The notes beneath the pieces are model-generated. The model was not told the DNA's origin, did no database searches, and was given only the letters and a program-made list of their open reading frames with translations. 64,000 bases of DNA from Agrococcus sp. KRD186 (lineage in GTDB: Bacteria; Actinomycetota; Actinomycetes; Actinomycetales; Microbacteriaceae). Of this stretch, positions 40,881 through 50,522 are shown one piece after another. The stretch spans positions 881,335 through 945,334 of the forward strand of contig NZ_JABFAP010000001.1 of assembly GCF_017168255.1 (NCBI RefSeq), read 5' to 3'. Position numbers and translations under genes: made by a program. Positions within the stretch are counted from its first letter, which is position 1. The number at the start of each line of letters is the position of its first letter.

Positions 40881-42995
40881 TTGGCACTCGAATGGACCAC
40901 CAACGACCAGCAGGCGGTCGACACCGCGCGCGTGCTCGCGGCCGACGCCGTCGAGAAGGTCGGCAACGGCCACCCCGGCACGGCGATGAGCCTCGCGCCC
41001 GTCGCGCACCTGCTCTTCCAGAAGGTCATGGACCGCGATCCCGCCGACGACAAGTGGATCGGGCGCGACCGCTTCATCCTCTCGGTCGGGCACTCGTCGC
41101 TGACGCAGTACATCCAGCTCTACCTGACCGGCTCGGGCCTGGAGAAGACCGACATCGAGTCGCTCCGCACCTGGGGCTCGCTCACGCCCGGCCACCCCGA
41201 GTACGCCCACACCAAGGGCATCGAGATCACCACCGGCCCGCTCGGCCAGGGCCTCGCATCCGCCGTCGGCTTCGCCTACGCGCAGCGCTTCGAGCGCGAG
41301 CTGCTCGACCCCGATGCGCCCGAGGGTGAGAGCCCCTTCGACCACTACACCTACGTGATCGCCGGCGACGGCGACCTGCAGGAGGGCGTCACGAGCGAGG
41401 CCGGCTCGCTCGCCGGCCACCAGCAGCTCGGCCGCCTGATCGCGATCTACGACGCGAACCAGATCTCGATCGAGGACGACGTCGACATCGCCTTCACCGA
41501 GGACGTCAAGGCCCGCTACGAGGCCTACGGCTGGCAGGTGCTCGAGGTCTCCTGGCGCAAGAGCGACGGCCCGAAGGCGCCCGAGTACGTCGAGGATGTG
41601 CCAGCGCTGCACGACGCCATCGTGCAGGCGCAGGGCGAGACCGCGAAGCCGACGCTCATCATCCTGAAGACGATCATCGGCTGGCCGGCCCCGACCAGGC
41701 AGGGCACCGGCGGCGTGCATGGATCGAAGCTCGGCGGCGAGGAGGTCGCGGCCGTCAAGGAGGCGCTCGGCTTCGACCCGGAGCAGTCGTTCCAGGTCGA
41801 GGACGCGGTGATCGAGTACACCCGCGGCAACGCCACGCAGCGCGCGACCGATGCTCGTGGCGCGTGGCAGGAGCGCTTCGACTCGTGGGCGACCGCGAAC
41901 CCCGAGTCGAAGGCACTGCTCGACCGCCTGCTCTCGGGCGAGCTGCCGGAGGGCGTCGAGGATGCTCTCCCGACCTTTGAGGCCGGCACCGAGGTCGCGA
42001 CGCGTGCGGCATCGGGCAAGACCCTGAACGCGCTCGCGGCGGTGCTGCCCGAGCTGTGGGGCGGTTCGGCCGACCTCGCTGGCTCGAACAACACCACGCT
42101 CGACGGCATGGGCTCCTTCGCTCCCGCGCAGCACGCGACCGATGAGTTCCCGCATGCCTCGGCAGCCGGTCGCACGATGCACTTCGGCATCCGCGAGCAC
42201 GCGATGGCGTCGATCCTCAACGGCATCGTGCTGCATGGCCCGACGCGCCCCTACGGCGGCACGTTCCTGATCTTCAGCGACTACCAGCGGCCCGCGCTGC
42301 GCCTCGCCGCGCTCATGGGCGTGCACCCCATCCATGTGTGGACGCACGACTCGGTGGCGCTGGGCGAGGATGGCCCGACGCACCAGCCGATCGAGCAGCT
42401 CGCGACGCTGCGCGCCATCCCCGGCTTCGAGATCGTCCGCCCGTCGGACGCGAACGAGACCGCCTGGGCGTGGAAGACCATCCTCGAGCGCCGCGACCAC
42501 CCGGTCGGCATCGCGCTGAGCCGCCAGAACCTGCCCGTCTTCGAGCGCGGCGACGGCGCGGCATCCGGCGACACCCTCGCGCACGCCTCGAACGTCGCGA
42601 AGGGCGCCTACGTGCTCGCCGAGGCCACCGACGGGGCACCCGAGGTCATCCTGATCGCGACCGGCTCCGAGGTGCAGCTCGCGCTCGCCGCCCGTGAGCA
42701 GCTGCAGGCCGACGGCGTTGCCGCCCGCGTCGTCGCAGCACCGTCGCTCGAGTGGTTCGCCGAGCAGTCGGACGAGTACCGCGAGTCGGTGCTGCCTGCT
42801 GCCGTCAAGGCGCGCGTCTCCGTCGAGGCGGGCACCGCGCTCAGCTGGCACCCCATCGTCGGCGACGCGGGACGCACGGTCGCGATCGACCACTTCGGCG
42901 CGAGCGCCGACTGGCAGACCCTGTTCCGCGAGTTCGGCTTCACGGCGGAGGCCGTGATCGAGGCAGCTCGCGCATCCATCGAATCGGCTCGCTGA
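40881..42995 (+). CDS. tkt: Transketolase
   Basis: A 704-residue transketolase that moves two-carbon units between sugar phosphates in the pentose phosphate pathway with thiamine diphosphate. GNGHPGTAMSLAP (near 29) and GDGDLQEGVTSEA near 154 bind the cofactor and metal; the transketolase motif with FGIREHAMASILNG near 434 is typical. It starts at a TTG with an AAGGAG site 5 bases upstream, the only start fitting the usual N-terminus ALEWTTNDQQAVDTAR. It heads the operon tkt-tal-pgi-zwf-opcA-pgl. Confidence 0.95.
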   Translation: MALEWTTNDQQAVDTARVLAADAVEKVGNGHPGTAMSLAPVAHLLFQKVMDRDPADDKWIGRDRFILSVGHSSLTQYIQLYLTGSGLEKTDIESLRTWGSLTPGHPEYAHTKGIEITTGPLGQGLASAVGFAYAQRFERELLDPDAPEGESPFDHYTYVIAGDGDLQEGVTSEAGSLAGHQQLGRLIAIYDANQISIEDDVDIAFTEDVKARYEAYGWQVLEVSWRKSDGPKAPEYVEDVPALHDAIVQAQGETAKPTLIILKTIIGWPAPTRQGTGGVHGSKLGGEEVAAVKEALGFDPEQSFQVEDAVIEYTRGNATQRATDARGAWQERFDSWATANPESKALLDRLLSGELPEGVEDALPTFEAGTEVATRAASGKTLNALAAVLPELWGGSADLAGSNNTTLDGMGSFAPAQHATDEFPHASAAGRTMHFGIREHAMASILNGIVLHGPTRPYGGTFLIFSDYQRPALRLAALMGVHPIHVWTHDSVALGEDGPTHQPIEQLATLRAIPGFEIVRPSDANETAWAWKTILERRDHPVGIALSRQNLPVFERGDGAASGDTLAHASNVAKGAYVLAEATDGAPEVILIATGSEVQLALAAREQLQADGVAARVVAAPSLEWFAEQSDEYRESVLPAAVKARVSVEAGTALSWHPIVGDAGRTVAIDHFGASADWQTLFREFGFTAEAVIEAARASIESAR

Positions 42996-43019
42996 GCGGG
43001 CCCGGCAGGAGACGAGAAC

Positions 43020-44132
43020 ATGAATCAGAACACCCAGGCCCTCAGCGACGCCGGCGTCAGCATCTGGCTGGACGACCTCTCGCGGCAGCGCATCACGAGC
43101 GGCACCCTCGCCGCGCTGATCACCGAGCGCAACGTCGTCGGCGTCACCACCAACCCGACGATCTTCGCGAACGCCATCGCCGCCGGTGAGTCCTACGAGG
43201 CGACCGTGCAGGAACTGGCTGCCGGCGGCTCGAGCGTCGACGAGGTCATCACCTCGCTGACGACCAAGGACGTGGCGGATGCGTGCGACGTCTTCGCCGA
43301 CGTCTACCGCACGTCGGGCGGCGTGGACGGCCGCGTCTCGATCGAGGTCGAGCCCGGCCTCGCCCGGGACACCGAGGGCACGATCGCTCAGGCGGCCTCG
43401 CTGCACGGGCGCGTCGCGCGCGAGAACGTGCTCATCAAGATCCCCGCCACGCAGGAGGGCCTCGAGGCGATCGCCGCGACGACCGCTGCCGGCATCAGTG
43501 TGAATGTGACGCTGATCTTCTCGCTCGACCGCTACCGCGACGTCATCAACGCCTACCTCACGGGTCTCGAGCGCGCACAGCAGGCGGGCCACGACCTGTC
43601 GAAGATCCACTCGGTGGCATCGTTCTTCGTCTCGCGCGTCGACTCCGAGATCGACAAGCGGCTCGACGCGATCGGCACCGACGAGGCGACCGCGCTCAAG
43701 GGCAAGGCAGGCCTCGCGAACGCCCACCTGGCCTACCGCGTCTGGCGGGAGGCATTCGCGAGCGAGCGCGCCCAGGCACTGCTGGAGGCCGGCGCCAACA
43801 CGCAGCGTCCGCTGTGGGCCTCCACCGGCGTCAAGGACCCGGCGCTGCCGGACACGCTCTACGTCACCGAGCTCGTCGCGCCGCAGACGGTGAACACGAT
43901 GCCCGAGAAGACGCTCGAGGCACTCGCCGACCACGGGCAGATCGCCGGCGACTCGATCACGGGCCGTGCCGCCGAGGCAGAGGGCGTGCTCGATGCGCTC
44001 GACTCGGTCGGCGTCTCGTACAAGGAGGTCGTCGAGCTGCTCGAGACCGAGGGCCTCGAGAAGTTCGACGCCTCGTGGGCCGAGCTCGTGCAGACCGTGC
44101 AGGAGCACATGGGACAGGGAGCGCAGGCATGA
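43020..44132 (+). CDS. tal: Transaldolase
   Basis: A 370-residue transaldolase, transferring a dihydroxyacetone unit between sedoheptulose 7-phosphate and glyceraldehyde 3-phosphate. The signature [13 protein letters not shown] lies near residue 41; the Schiff-base lysine is in NVLIKIPAT near 140. Its length and form match the actinobacterial transaldolase (TalB-like class B of the pgi-linked type). The stop overlaps the pgi start (ATGA). Confidence 0.95.
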   Translation: MNQNTQALSDAGVSIWLDDLSRQRITSGTLAALITERNVVGVTTNPTIFANAIAAGESYEATVQELAAGGSSVDEVITSLTTKDVADACDVFADVYRTSGGVDGRVSIEVEPGLARDTEGTIAQAASLHGRVARENVLIKIPATQEGLEAIAATTAAGISVNVTLIFSLDRYRDVINAYLTGLERAQQAGHDLSKIHSVASFFVSRVDSEIDKRLDAIGTDEATALKGKAGLANAHLAYRVWREAFASERAQALLEAGANTQRPLWASTGVKDPALPDTLYVTELVAPQTVNTMPEKTLEALADHGQIAGDSITGRAAEAEGVLDALDSVGVSYKEVVELLETEGLEKFDASWAELVQTVQEHMGQGAQA

Positions 44133-45724
44133 CGTTCACCATCAACGCCTCCGGCCCCGCCGCCGAGGCGATCGAGCGGGTCGTCCCGCAGCTCGTCGTC
44201 GACGGGGTGGCCGGCAGGCTCGTCTCCGGCGACGCCACGCTCTGGGGCGATGCCGCAGAGGCCGAGGCGTCGATCCGGCTCGGCTGGGTCGAGGCGGCCG
44301 CCGGCGCGCGCGGCCTCGTCGACGACATCGAGGCGCTGCGCAAGCAGCTGCGCGAGCAGGGTGTCGACCGCATCGCGCTCGCGGGCATGGGCGGCTCGTC
44401 GCTCGCGCCAGAGGTCATCACCCGCACCGAGGGCGTCGACCTGATCGTGCTCGACTCCACCGACCCGTCGCAGGTGCGCCGCGCGCTGCGGGACGGCCTG
44501 GCCCGCACCGCGCTCGTGGTCTCCTCGAAGTCAGGCTCGACGCTCGAGACCGACAGCCAGAAGCGCGCCTTCGAGGCCGCCTACCGCGACGCGGGCATCG
44601 ATCCGGCCGACCGCATCATCGTCGTCACCGACCCGGGCTCGCCGCTCGACGGCGAAGCGCGCCGCGCCGGCTACCGGGTGTTCAACGCCGACCCGAACGT
44701 CGGCGGGCGCTACTCGGCGCTGACCGCCTTCGGCATCGTCCCCTCCGGGCTCGCCGGCGTCGACGTGCGCGAGCTCATCGACGAGGCGATCGCCGCGCTG
44801 CCCGAGATCAGCGAGGATTCGGCCGACAACCCCGGCCTCAGGCTCGCCGCCGCGATCGCCGCCACGCAGCCGCTGCGCGACAAGACCGGCATCGTCACCG
44901 ACGGCACGCACATCGTGGGCCTCGGCGAGTGGGCCGAGCAGCTGATCGCCGAGTCCACCGGCAAGGAGGGCATCGGCCTGCTGCCGATCGTGCTCGAGAA
45001 GGACGCGCCAGAGCTCGCTGCCGACCTGGCCGACCTGCAGGTCGTGCGCCTGGTGGGCTCCGCCCGTGAGGCGCGCGAGGTCGCCGACGGCGAGGTCGAG
45101 GTGGCGGGCACTCTCGGCGCGCAGCTGCTGGTGTGGGAGTTCGCCGTCGCCGTCGCGGGACGCATCCTCGGCATCAACCCGTTCGACCAGCCCGACGTCG
45201 AGTCGGCGAAGATCGCCGCGCGCGGCCTGCTCGACTCGCTCGAGCCGCCGGCAGCGCCGGCCGCGGTCGACGGCGGCATCGAGGTGCGCGGCACCGCAGG
45301 CGTCGCGCTCGACTCCGTCGACGCATCCGTCGATGCCCTGCTCGCGCAGCTGGGCGAGGGCGGCTACCTGGCGATCCACGCCTACCTCGATCGCATCGGC
45401 CAGCCGCGCTTCGAGCGGCTGCGCGCGGCCTTCGCGGCGCGCACCAATCGCCCGGTCACGTTCGGATGGGGCCCGCGCTTCCTGCACTCCACCGGGCAAT
45501 ACCACAAGGGCGGCACGCCCAACGGCGTCTTCCTGCAGCTGCTGGGCACGCCGCACGAGGATCTCGAGATCCCCGGTCGGCCGTTCAGCTTCGGCCAGCT
45601 GATCCAGTCGCAGGCATCCGGCGATGCGAGCGTGCTCGCCGAGCACGGCCGTCCCGTGCTGACGCTGACGCTGGACGACCTGGACGAGGGCCTCGAGCGG
45701 CTCCTCGCCGCAGCCGCTCGATGA
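44129..45724 (+). CDS. pgi: Glucose-6-phosphate isomerase, form found in tal-pgi fusions
   Basis: A 531-residue phosphoglucose isomerase, linking glucose 6-phosphate and fructose 6-phosphate. Two SIS sugar-isomerase domains are indicated by [11 protein letters not shown] (near 89) and [21 protein letters not shown] (near 131). The sequence differs from E. coli Pgi (which has GIGGSDLGP) and follows the C-terminal half of bifunctional transaldolase/glucose-6-phosphate isomerase proteins of other actinobacteria. Here tal and pgi are separate, with a 4-base overlap. It ends overlapping zwf by 4 bases. Confidence 0.85.
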   Translation: MTFTINASGPAAEAIERVVPQLVVDGVAGRLVSGDATLWGDAAEAEASIRLGWVEAAAGARGLVDDIEALRKQLREQGVDRIALAGMGGSSLAPEVITRTEGVDLIVLDSTDPSQVRRALRDGLARTALVVSSKSGSTLETDSQKRAFEAAYRDAGIDPADRIIVVTDPGSPLDGEARRAGYRVFNADPNVGGRYSALTAFGIVPSGLAGVDVRELIDEAIAALPEISEDSADNPGLRLAAAIAATQPLRDKTGIVTDGTHIVGLGEWAEQLIAESTGKEGIGLLPIVLEKDAPELAADLADLQVVRLVGSAREAREVADGEVEVAGTLGAQLLVWEFAVAVAGRILGINPFDQPDVESAKIAARGLLDSLEPPAAPAAVDGGIEVRGTAGVALDSVDASVDALLAQLGEGGYLAIHAYLDRIGQPRFERLRAAFAARTNRPVTFGWGPRFLHSTGQYHKGGTPNGVFLQLLGTPHEDLEIPGRPFSFGQLIQSQASGDASVLAEHGRPVLTLTLDDLDEGLERLLAAAAR

Positions 45725-47298
45725 AGGACGCGACGGCCGGGACGGCGCAGACCATCCCGGCCGTGCCCATCTCGGCCGGCCACAATCCGCTCCGCGACGC
45801 CACCGACCAGCGACTCACGCGCATCCCGGGACCGAACGCGCTGACCTTCTTCGGCGTCACCGGTGACCTCGCGCGGAAGAAGCTGCTGCCGGCCGTCTAC
45901 GACCTCGCCAACCGCGGCCTGCTGCCGCCTGGCTTCGGGCTGGTCGGCTTCGGCCGCCGCGACTGGACGCACGAGCAGTTCGCCGAGGTCGTCCGCGAGG
46001 CTGTGCAGCAGCACGCCCGCACCTCATTCCGCGAGTCGGTCTGGCGGCAGCTCGCCGACGGCATCCGCTTCGTGCAGGGCGACTTCGACGACGACGCGGC
46101 CTTCGACCGGCTGGCGGCGGTGCTGGCCGAGCTCGACAGCGCCCGCGGCACGATGGGCAACCACGCCTTCTACCTCTCGATCCCGCCGAACGCCTTCCCG
46201 CTCGTCACCCAGCAGCTCAAGCGCTCCGGCCTCGCCGAGGGCGCGGGCGATCGCTGGCGGCGCGTGGTGATCGAGAAGCCCTTCGGCCACGACCTGGCAT
46301 CCGCGCGCGAGCTCAACGAGGTCGTCGAGTCGGTCTTCCCGGCGGACAGCGTCTTCCGCATCGACCACTACCTGGGCAAGGAGACGGTGCAGAACATCCT
46401 GGCGCTGCGCTTCGCCAACGCCCTGTGGGAGCCGATCTGGAACGCCAACCACATCGACCACGTGCAGATCACGATGGCTGAGGACATCGGCGTCGGCGGC
46501 CGCGCCGGGTACTACGACGGCATCGGCGCCGCTCGCGACGTGATCCAGAACCACCTGCTGCAGCTGTTCGCGCTCACCGCCATGGAGGAGCCGGTGTCGT
46601 TCGACGCCGCCGACCTCCGGGTCGAGAAGGAGAAGGTGCTGCGCGCCGCGCGGGTGCCGCTCCCCCTCGAGCACTCGACGGCTCGCGGCCAGTACGGCGG
46701 CGGCTGGCACGGCGGCGGTCAGGTGCGGGGCTTCCTGCAGGAGGAGGGCATGCGCCCGGACTCCGCCACCGAGACCTACGCCGCGGTGAAGCTCGAGGTC
46801 GACACCCGCCGCTGGGCGGGCGTGCCGTTCTACCTCCGCGCCGGCAAGCGGCTCGGCCGCCGCGTTACCGAGATCGCGATCGTCTTCAAGCGCGCCTCGC
46901 AGTACCTGTTCGAGGACTCCGCGCTGCGCACGATGGGCGAGAACGCCCTGGTGATCCGCGTGCAGCCCGACGAGGGCGTCTCGATGCGGTTCGGCTCGAA
47001 GGTGCCGGGCCCGGGCATGCACGTGCGCGACGTGACGATGGACTTCGGCTACGGCCACGCGTTCACCGAGGAGAGCCCCGAGGCGTACGAGCGGCTCATC
47101 CTCGACGTGCTGCTTGGCGACCCGCCGCTGTTCCCCCGCCACGAGGAGGTCGAGCTCTCCTGGAAGATCCTCGACCCCATCGAGGAGCACTGGGAGCAGG
47201 AGGGCGGCCCCGTCGAGCAGTACCAGCCCGGCTCGTGGGGCCCGCAGGGGGCGCACGAGCTGCTCGAGCGCGACGGCAGGCACTGGAGGCGACCGTGA
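45721..47298 (+). CDS. zwf: Glucose-6-phosphate dehydrogenase
   Basis: A 525-residue enzyme that oxidises glucose 6-phosphate to 6-phosphogluconolactone, making NADPH, the entry to the oxidative pentose phosphate path. The nucleotide-binding motif is GVTGDLARKKLLPA (near 46), EKPFGHDL lies near 184, and the active-site stretch RIDHYLGKE near 213 holds the catalytic His. The next gene, opcA, encodes its activator. The start overlaps the pgi stop. Confidence 0.95.
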   Translation: MKDATAGTAQTIPAVPISAGHNPLRDATDQRLTRIPGPNALTFFGVTGDLARKKLLPAVYDLANRGLLPPGFGLVGFGRRDWTHEQFAEVVREAVQQHARTSFRESVWRQLADGIRFVQGDFDDDAAFDRLAAVLAELDSARGTMGNHAFYLSIPPNAFPLVTQQLKRSGLAEGAGDRWRRVVIEKPFGHDLASARELNEVVESVFPADSVFRIDHYLGKETVQNILALRFANALWEPIWNANHIDHVQITMAEDIGVGGRAGYYDGIGAARDVIQNHLLQLFALTAMEEPVSFDAADLRVEKEKVLRAARVPLPLEHSTARGQYGGGWHGGGQVRGFLQEEGMRPDSATETYAAVKLEVDTRRWAGVPFYLRAGKRLGRRVTEIAIVFKRASQYLFEDSALRTMGENALVIRVQPDEGVSMRFGSKVPGPGMHVRDVTMDFGYGHAFTEESPEAYERLILDVLLGDPPLFPRHEEVELSWKILDPIEEHWEQEGGPVEQYQPGSWGPQGAHELLERDGRHWRRP

Positions 47299-48233
47299 TC
47301 ACCCGACTTTCCCGCACCACCACCGCAGAGGTGCAGCGGCGCATGCTGGAGATCCGCGACGAGGGCGGCGTCGTCGCGCTCGGCCGTGTGCTCACGCTGG
47401 TCGTGCACACCCAGATCGGCGCCGAGGAGGAGGCCATCAGGGCGGCCAACCAGGCCTCCCGCGAGCACCCGATGCGCGTCATCGTGGTCTCCCGCAACCC
47501 CGACAGCATCAACGCCGGCGAAGAGCCGCGCCTCGATGCCGAGCTGCGGGTGGGCGCCGACGCCGGCGCGAGCGAGGTCGTGCTGCTGCAGTGCTACGGC
47601 GAGCTCGGCTCGCACCTGCTCGGCATCGTGCAAGGCCTGCTGCTGCCGGACGCGCCGGTGGTCGCGTGGTGGCCCAGCTTCATGCCCGAGACGCCATCGG
47701 CGTCGCAGCTGGGGCAGATCTCGCAGCGCCGCATCACCGACTCCGGCAAGCAGGCCGACCCGCGCCAGGCGATCCTGACGCTCGCCGGCTGCTACACCCC
47801 GGGCGACACCGACCTGGCGTGGACGAGGCTGACCAACTGGCGCGCGCACATGGCCGCGCTGCTCGATCAGCCGCCCTACGAGCCGGTGCGCTCGGGCGTC
47901 GTCACCGGCGACCTCGCGAACCCGAGCGTGCACCTCATGGCCGCCTGGCTGCGCTTGCGGCTGCAGGTGCCGATCGAGCGGATCGAGGCCGGAGACACCC
48001 CGACCGGATCGAGCGGGCTGCACGCGGTCGAGCTGCGGCGCGAGAGCGGCTCCTCGTCGCTGACGCGCATGCGCGACTCGGTGGGTGTGCTCCAGCAGCC
48101 GGGTCAGCCCTCCCACAACGTCGCGCTCTCCACGCGCGGCCTCGAGGACCAGCTGGCGGAGGAGCTGCGCAAGCTCGACGCCGACGACATGTATCGGCAG
48201 GTCCTGCTGTCGATCGCAGAGGAGCCTCGATGA
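47295..48233 (+). CDS. opcA: Glucose-6-phosphate dehydrogenase assembly protein OpcA
   Basis: A 312-residue OpcA protein, an allosteric partner needed for full Zwf activity in actinobacteria and cyanobacteria. The typical middle part is LGIVQGLLLPDAPVVAWWP near 117, followed by DPRQAILTLAGCYTPGDTDLAWTRLT. It has no catalytic motif. GTG at 47295 overlaps the zwf stop (GTGA), and its stop overlaps the pgl start. Confidence 0.93.
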   Translation: MITRLSRTTTAEVQRRMLEIRDEGGVVALGRVLTLVVHTQIGAEEEAIRAANQASREHPMRVIVVSRNPDSINAGEEPRLDAELRVGADAGASEVVLLQCYGELGSHLLGIVQGLLLPDAPVVAWWPSFMPETPSASQLGQISQRRITDSGKQADPRQAILTLAGCYTPGDTDLAWTRLTNWRAHMAALLDQPPYEPVRSGVVTGDLANPSVHLMAAWLRLRLQVPIERIEAGDTPTGSSGLHAVELRRESGSSSLTRMRDSVGVLQQPGQPSHNVALSTRGLEDQLAEELRKLDADDMYRQVLLSIAEEPR

Positions 48234-48940
48234 CCGTCATCACCCACCCCGACCGCGCCGCGCTCGTCGCGCAGACGGCCGACCGGCTCACCACGCTGCT
48301 CGGCGACCTCATCGTGCAGCAGGGACGCGCGACGGTCGCGGTCACCGGCGGCTCAGTCGGCATCGAGCTGCTCGCGGCCCTCGCCGACCGCGACATCGAC
48401 TGGCAGCACGTGGTCGTCACCTGGAGCGACGAGCGCTATGTCGCGGCCGACTCGCCCGACCGCAACGCCCGACAGGCGCGCGAGGCGCTGCTCGACCACG
48501 TGCCGATCCCGGCCGAGAACGTGCGCGAGCTGCCCGCCGACGACGGCACACCCCTCGACGCCGCCGCCGCCGCCGGCACGGCGCAGCTGCTGGCGCTCGG
48601 CACCATCGACCTGACGCTGCTGGGCATGGGTCCGGATGCGCACATCGCGTCGCTCTTCCCCGGCATGCCGGGCGTGCGGCAGCCGGGCGTCGCGGTGATC
48701 GCCGTCACCGACTCCCCCAAGCCACCGCCCTCGCGCCTGAGCTTCACGGTCGGCGCGATCAACGCATCCGACCGTGTCTGGCTCATCGTCGCCGGCTCGG
48801 ACAAGGCGGAGGCCGCCGCGCTCGCGCGCAGCGGCGCAGCGCCCGAGGTGGCGCCTGCCGGCACCGCGCGGGGCCGCGAGGAGACGCTCATGCTGCTGGA
48901 CGCCGAAGCGGCCGCCCTCTTGGAGGAGGACGGCCGCTGA
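48230..48940 (+). CDS. pgl: 6-phosphogluconolactonase
   Basis: A 236-residue lactonase that hydrolyses 6-phosphogluconolactone to 6-phosphogluconate. It is of the glucosamine-6-phosphate isomerase-like fold: TGGSVGIELLAAL (near 38), WSDERYVAADSPDRNA (near 66), and LLGMGPDAHIASLFPG (near 130), which holds the catalytic His. It is the last gene of the pentose-phosphate operon. The 6-phosphogluconate dehydrogenase gene gnd, needed for the next step, is not in the window. Confidence 0.94.
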   Translation: MTVITHPDRAALVAQTADRLTTLLGDLIVQQGRATVAVTGGSVGIELLAALADRDIDWQHVVVTWSDERYVAADSPDRNARQAREALLDHVPIPAENVRELPADDGTPLDAAAAAGTAQLLALGTIDLTLLGMGPDAHIASLFPGMPGVRQPGVAVIAVTDSPKPPPSRLSFTVGAINASDRVWLIVAGSDKAEAAALARSGAAPEVAPAGTARGREETLMLLDAEAAALLEEDGR

Positions 48941-48993
48941 GGTCGCGCGCCCGAGAGACGGTCCTTCGGACCTACTCGATCACCGTAGGACGG

Positions 48994-49350
48994 TCAGCCG
49001 CGACCCTCTGCCGAGCGGAGCTTCTGCAGCGCCTCATCGAGCAGCTGCGTCGACTCCTCGGGCGTGCGGCGCTCCTTCACGTACGCGAGGTGCGTCTTGT
49101 AGGGCTCGTTCTTCGCCACTGAGGGCGGGTTCTCCTTGTCGCGGCCAGCCGGCAGGCCGGTCGACGGCGAGTCGATCACCTCGGGGATCTCGTCCTCGGG
49201 CAGGTCGGCCGCGAAGTAGCGGACCGTCTCGTTGCCCATGGCGTCCCAGTAGGAGATCGCCACGCGCTCTGCGTGGAAGCCACGGTCCTGCTCGCCCATG
49301 GGACCCGCGCCGACGCGCGAGCCGCGGATTGCACTGCCACCGGAAGCCAT
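48994..49350 (-). CDS. rbpA: RNA polymerase-binding protein RbpA
   Basis: A 118-residue actinobacterial RNA polymerase-binding protein, which stabilises open complexes and the holoenzyme and affects rifampicin tolerance. The N-terminus SAIRGSRVGAGP contains the RGSRxG basic motif that contacts DNA and the polymerase. The C-terminus NEPYKTHLAYVKERRTPEESTQLLDEALQKL is the sigma-interacting domain. It overlaps the secG stop by one base (TGATG), so it is translated together with SecG. Confidence 0.93.
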   Translation of the reverse strand: MASGGSAIRGSRVGAGPMGEQDRGFHAERVAISYWDAMGNETVRYFAADLPEDEIPEVIDSPSTGLPAGRDKENPPSVAKNEPYKTHLAYVKERRTPEESTQLLDEALQKLRSAEGRG

Positions 49351-49598
49351 CAGATCCCCGCAAACTTGGTGATGAGTCCGAGCACCACGATCGAGGCGAG
49401 CCATGCGAGGCTCACGACCACGGTGATCGTGTTGAGGTTGCGCTCGGCCACGCCGGACGAGCCGATCGAGCCGCCCACGCCGCCGCCGAACATGTCGGAC
49501 AGGCCGCCGCCGCGGCCCTTGTGCAGCAGGATGAACAGCGTCAGCAGCACCGAGGTGACGCCGAGGATCACCTGCATGATGATCTGGAGAATCTCCAC
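49350..49598 (-). CDS. secG: Preprotein translocase subunit SecG
   Basis: An 82-residue membrane protein with two hydrophobic segments (about 6-23 and 57-76) and the loop HKGRGGGLSDMFGGG, the SecG hallmark. It assists SecYEG in protein export. The GTG start at 49598 has an AGAGGG site; it is followed by rbpA and preceded by tpiA, which lies 126 bases upstream. A -10 box TAGGAT lies at 49678. Confidence 0.92.
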   Translation of the reverse strand: MEILQIIMQVILGVTSVLLTLFILLHKGRGGGLSDMFGGGVGGSIGSSGVAERNLNTITVVVSLAWLASIVVLGLITKFAGI

Positions 49599-49677
49599 TA
49601 GCCCTCTTCTCAATTCCTCGGCCGAAGCCGCGACCGTGCGCGCGACGCGACGACGGCGCACGGGAAGTCCAACGAGC

Positions 49678-49683
49678 ATCCTA
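49678..49683 (-). promoter_or_regulatory. Candidate -10 box of secG-rbpA
   Basis: TAGGAT on the minus strand, about 80 bases upstream of the secG start, within the 126-base gap to tpiA. It would give secG-rbpA its own promoter. Confidence 0.4.
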
Positions 49684-49724
49684 CCGCAGGGAATCCCGAG
49701 CACCGGGCTCGACCCGCGCGCCGC

Positions 49725-50522
49725 TCAGGTGCCGACGTGCTGCCGGTACCTCGCGATGGCGGCGAACTCCGCCGCGTCGAGGCTCGCGCCTCCCACGAGC
49801 GCGCCGTCGACGTCGGGCTCTCGCATGAAGCCGGCGATGTTGCCTGACTTGACGCTGCCGCCGTAGAGGATGCGGGTGGCCGCGGCCGCCTCGTCGCCTC
49901 GCACCTCGGCGATCGTCTGCCGCAGCGCCTGGCACACCTGCTGCGCCTGCTCCGAGGTGGCGGCCTGACCCGAGCCGATCGCCCAGACCGGCTCGTAGGC
50001 GACCACGATCTCGCCGGAGTCGGGCAGCTCGGCGAGCACATCGCGCAGCTGCTGCACGGGCACCGCGGAGGCGCCGTGCTGCTCCAGATCCTCGGCGGTC
50101 TCCCCCACGCAGATCACCGGGGTGACCCCGCGCTGCAGCGCGGCCGCGGCCTTCTTGCCGACCACCGCATCCGTCTCGTGGTGGTCCTGCCGGCGCTCGG
50201 AGTGGCCGACGATGACGTAGGCGCACTCGAGCTTGGCCAGCATGCTCGCCGAGACCTCGCCCGTGTGGGCGCCGGACTCGTGCTGCGAGACGTCCTGCGC
50301 GCCGAAGCGCAGCTCGAACTTCTCTGCCGAGACCAGCGTCTGCACGCTGCGCAGGTCGGTGAAGGGCGGGAAGACCGCGACTTCGACAGCCGCGTGGTCG
50401 TGCTTGCCGTCCTGCAAGGTCCATGCGAGCTTCTGCACGAGTGCGATCGCCTGCAGGTGGTCCTGATTGAGCTTCCAGTTGCCCGCGATGAGCGGAATGC
50501 GGTCTGCCTTCGGCGTGGTCAC
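49725..50522 (-). CDS. tpiA: Triosephosphate isomerase
   Basis: A 265-residue TIM-barrel enzyme that interconverts dihydroxyacetone phosphate and glyceraldehyde 3-phosphate. The Lys is in GNWKLN (near 14), the catalytic His in VGHSERR (near 103) and Glu in AYEPVWAIG (near 176). The phosphate loop is [10 protein letters not shown] near 223. GTG at 50522 overlaps the pgk stop (GTGA). Confidence 0.96.
   Translation of the reverse strand: MTTPKADRIPLIAGNWKLNQDHLQAIALVQKLAWTLQDGKHDHAAVEVAVFPPFTDLRSVQTLVSAEKFELRFGAQDVSQHESGAHTGEVSASMLAKLECAYVIVGHSERRQDHHETDAVVGKKAAAALQRGVTPVICVGETAEDLEQHGASAVPVQQLRDVLAELPDSGEIVVAYEPVWAIGSGQAATSEQAQQVCQALRQTIAEVRGDEAAAATRILYGGSVKSGNIAGFMREPDVDGALVGGASLDAAEFAAIARYRQHVGT

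Noticed and set aside
40743-44108. Minus-strand open frame of over 1100 codons opposite tkt and tal
   Set aside because: Transketolase and transaldolase on the plus strand are certain; the antisense product shows no domain.
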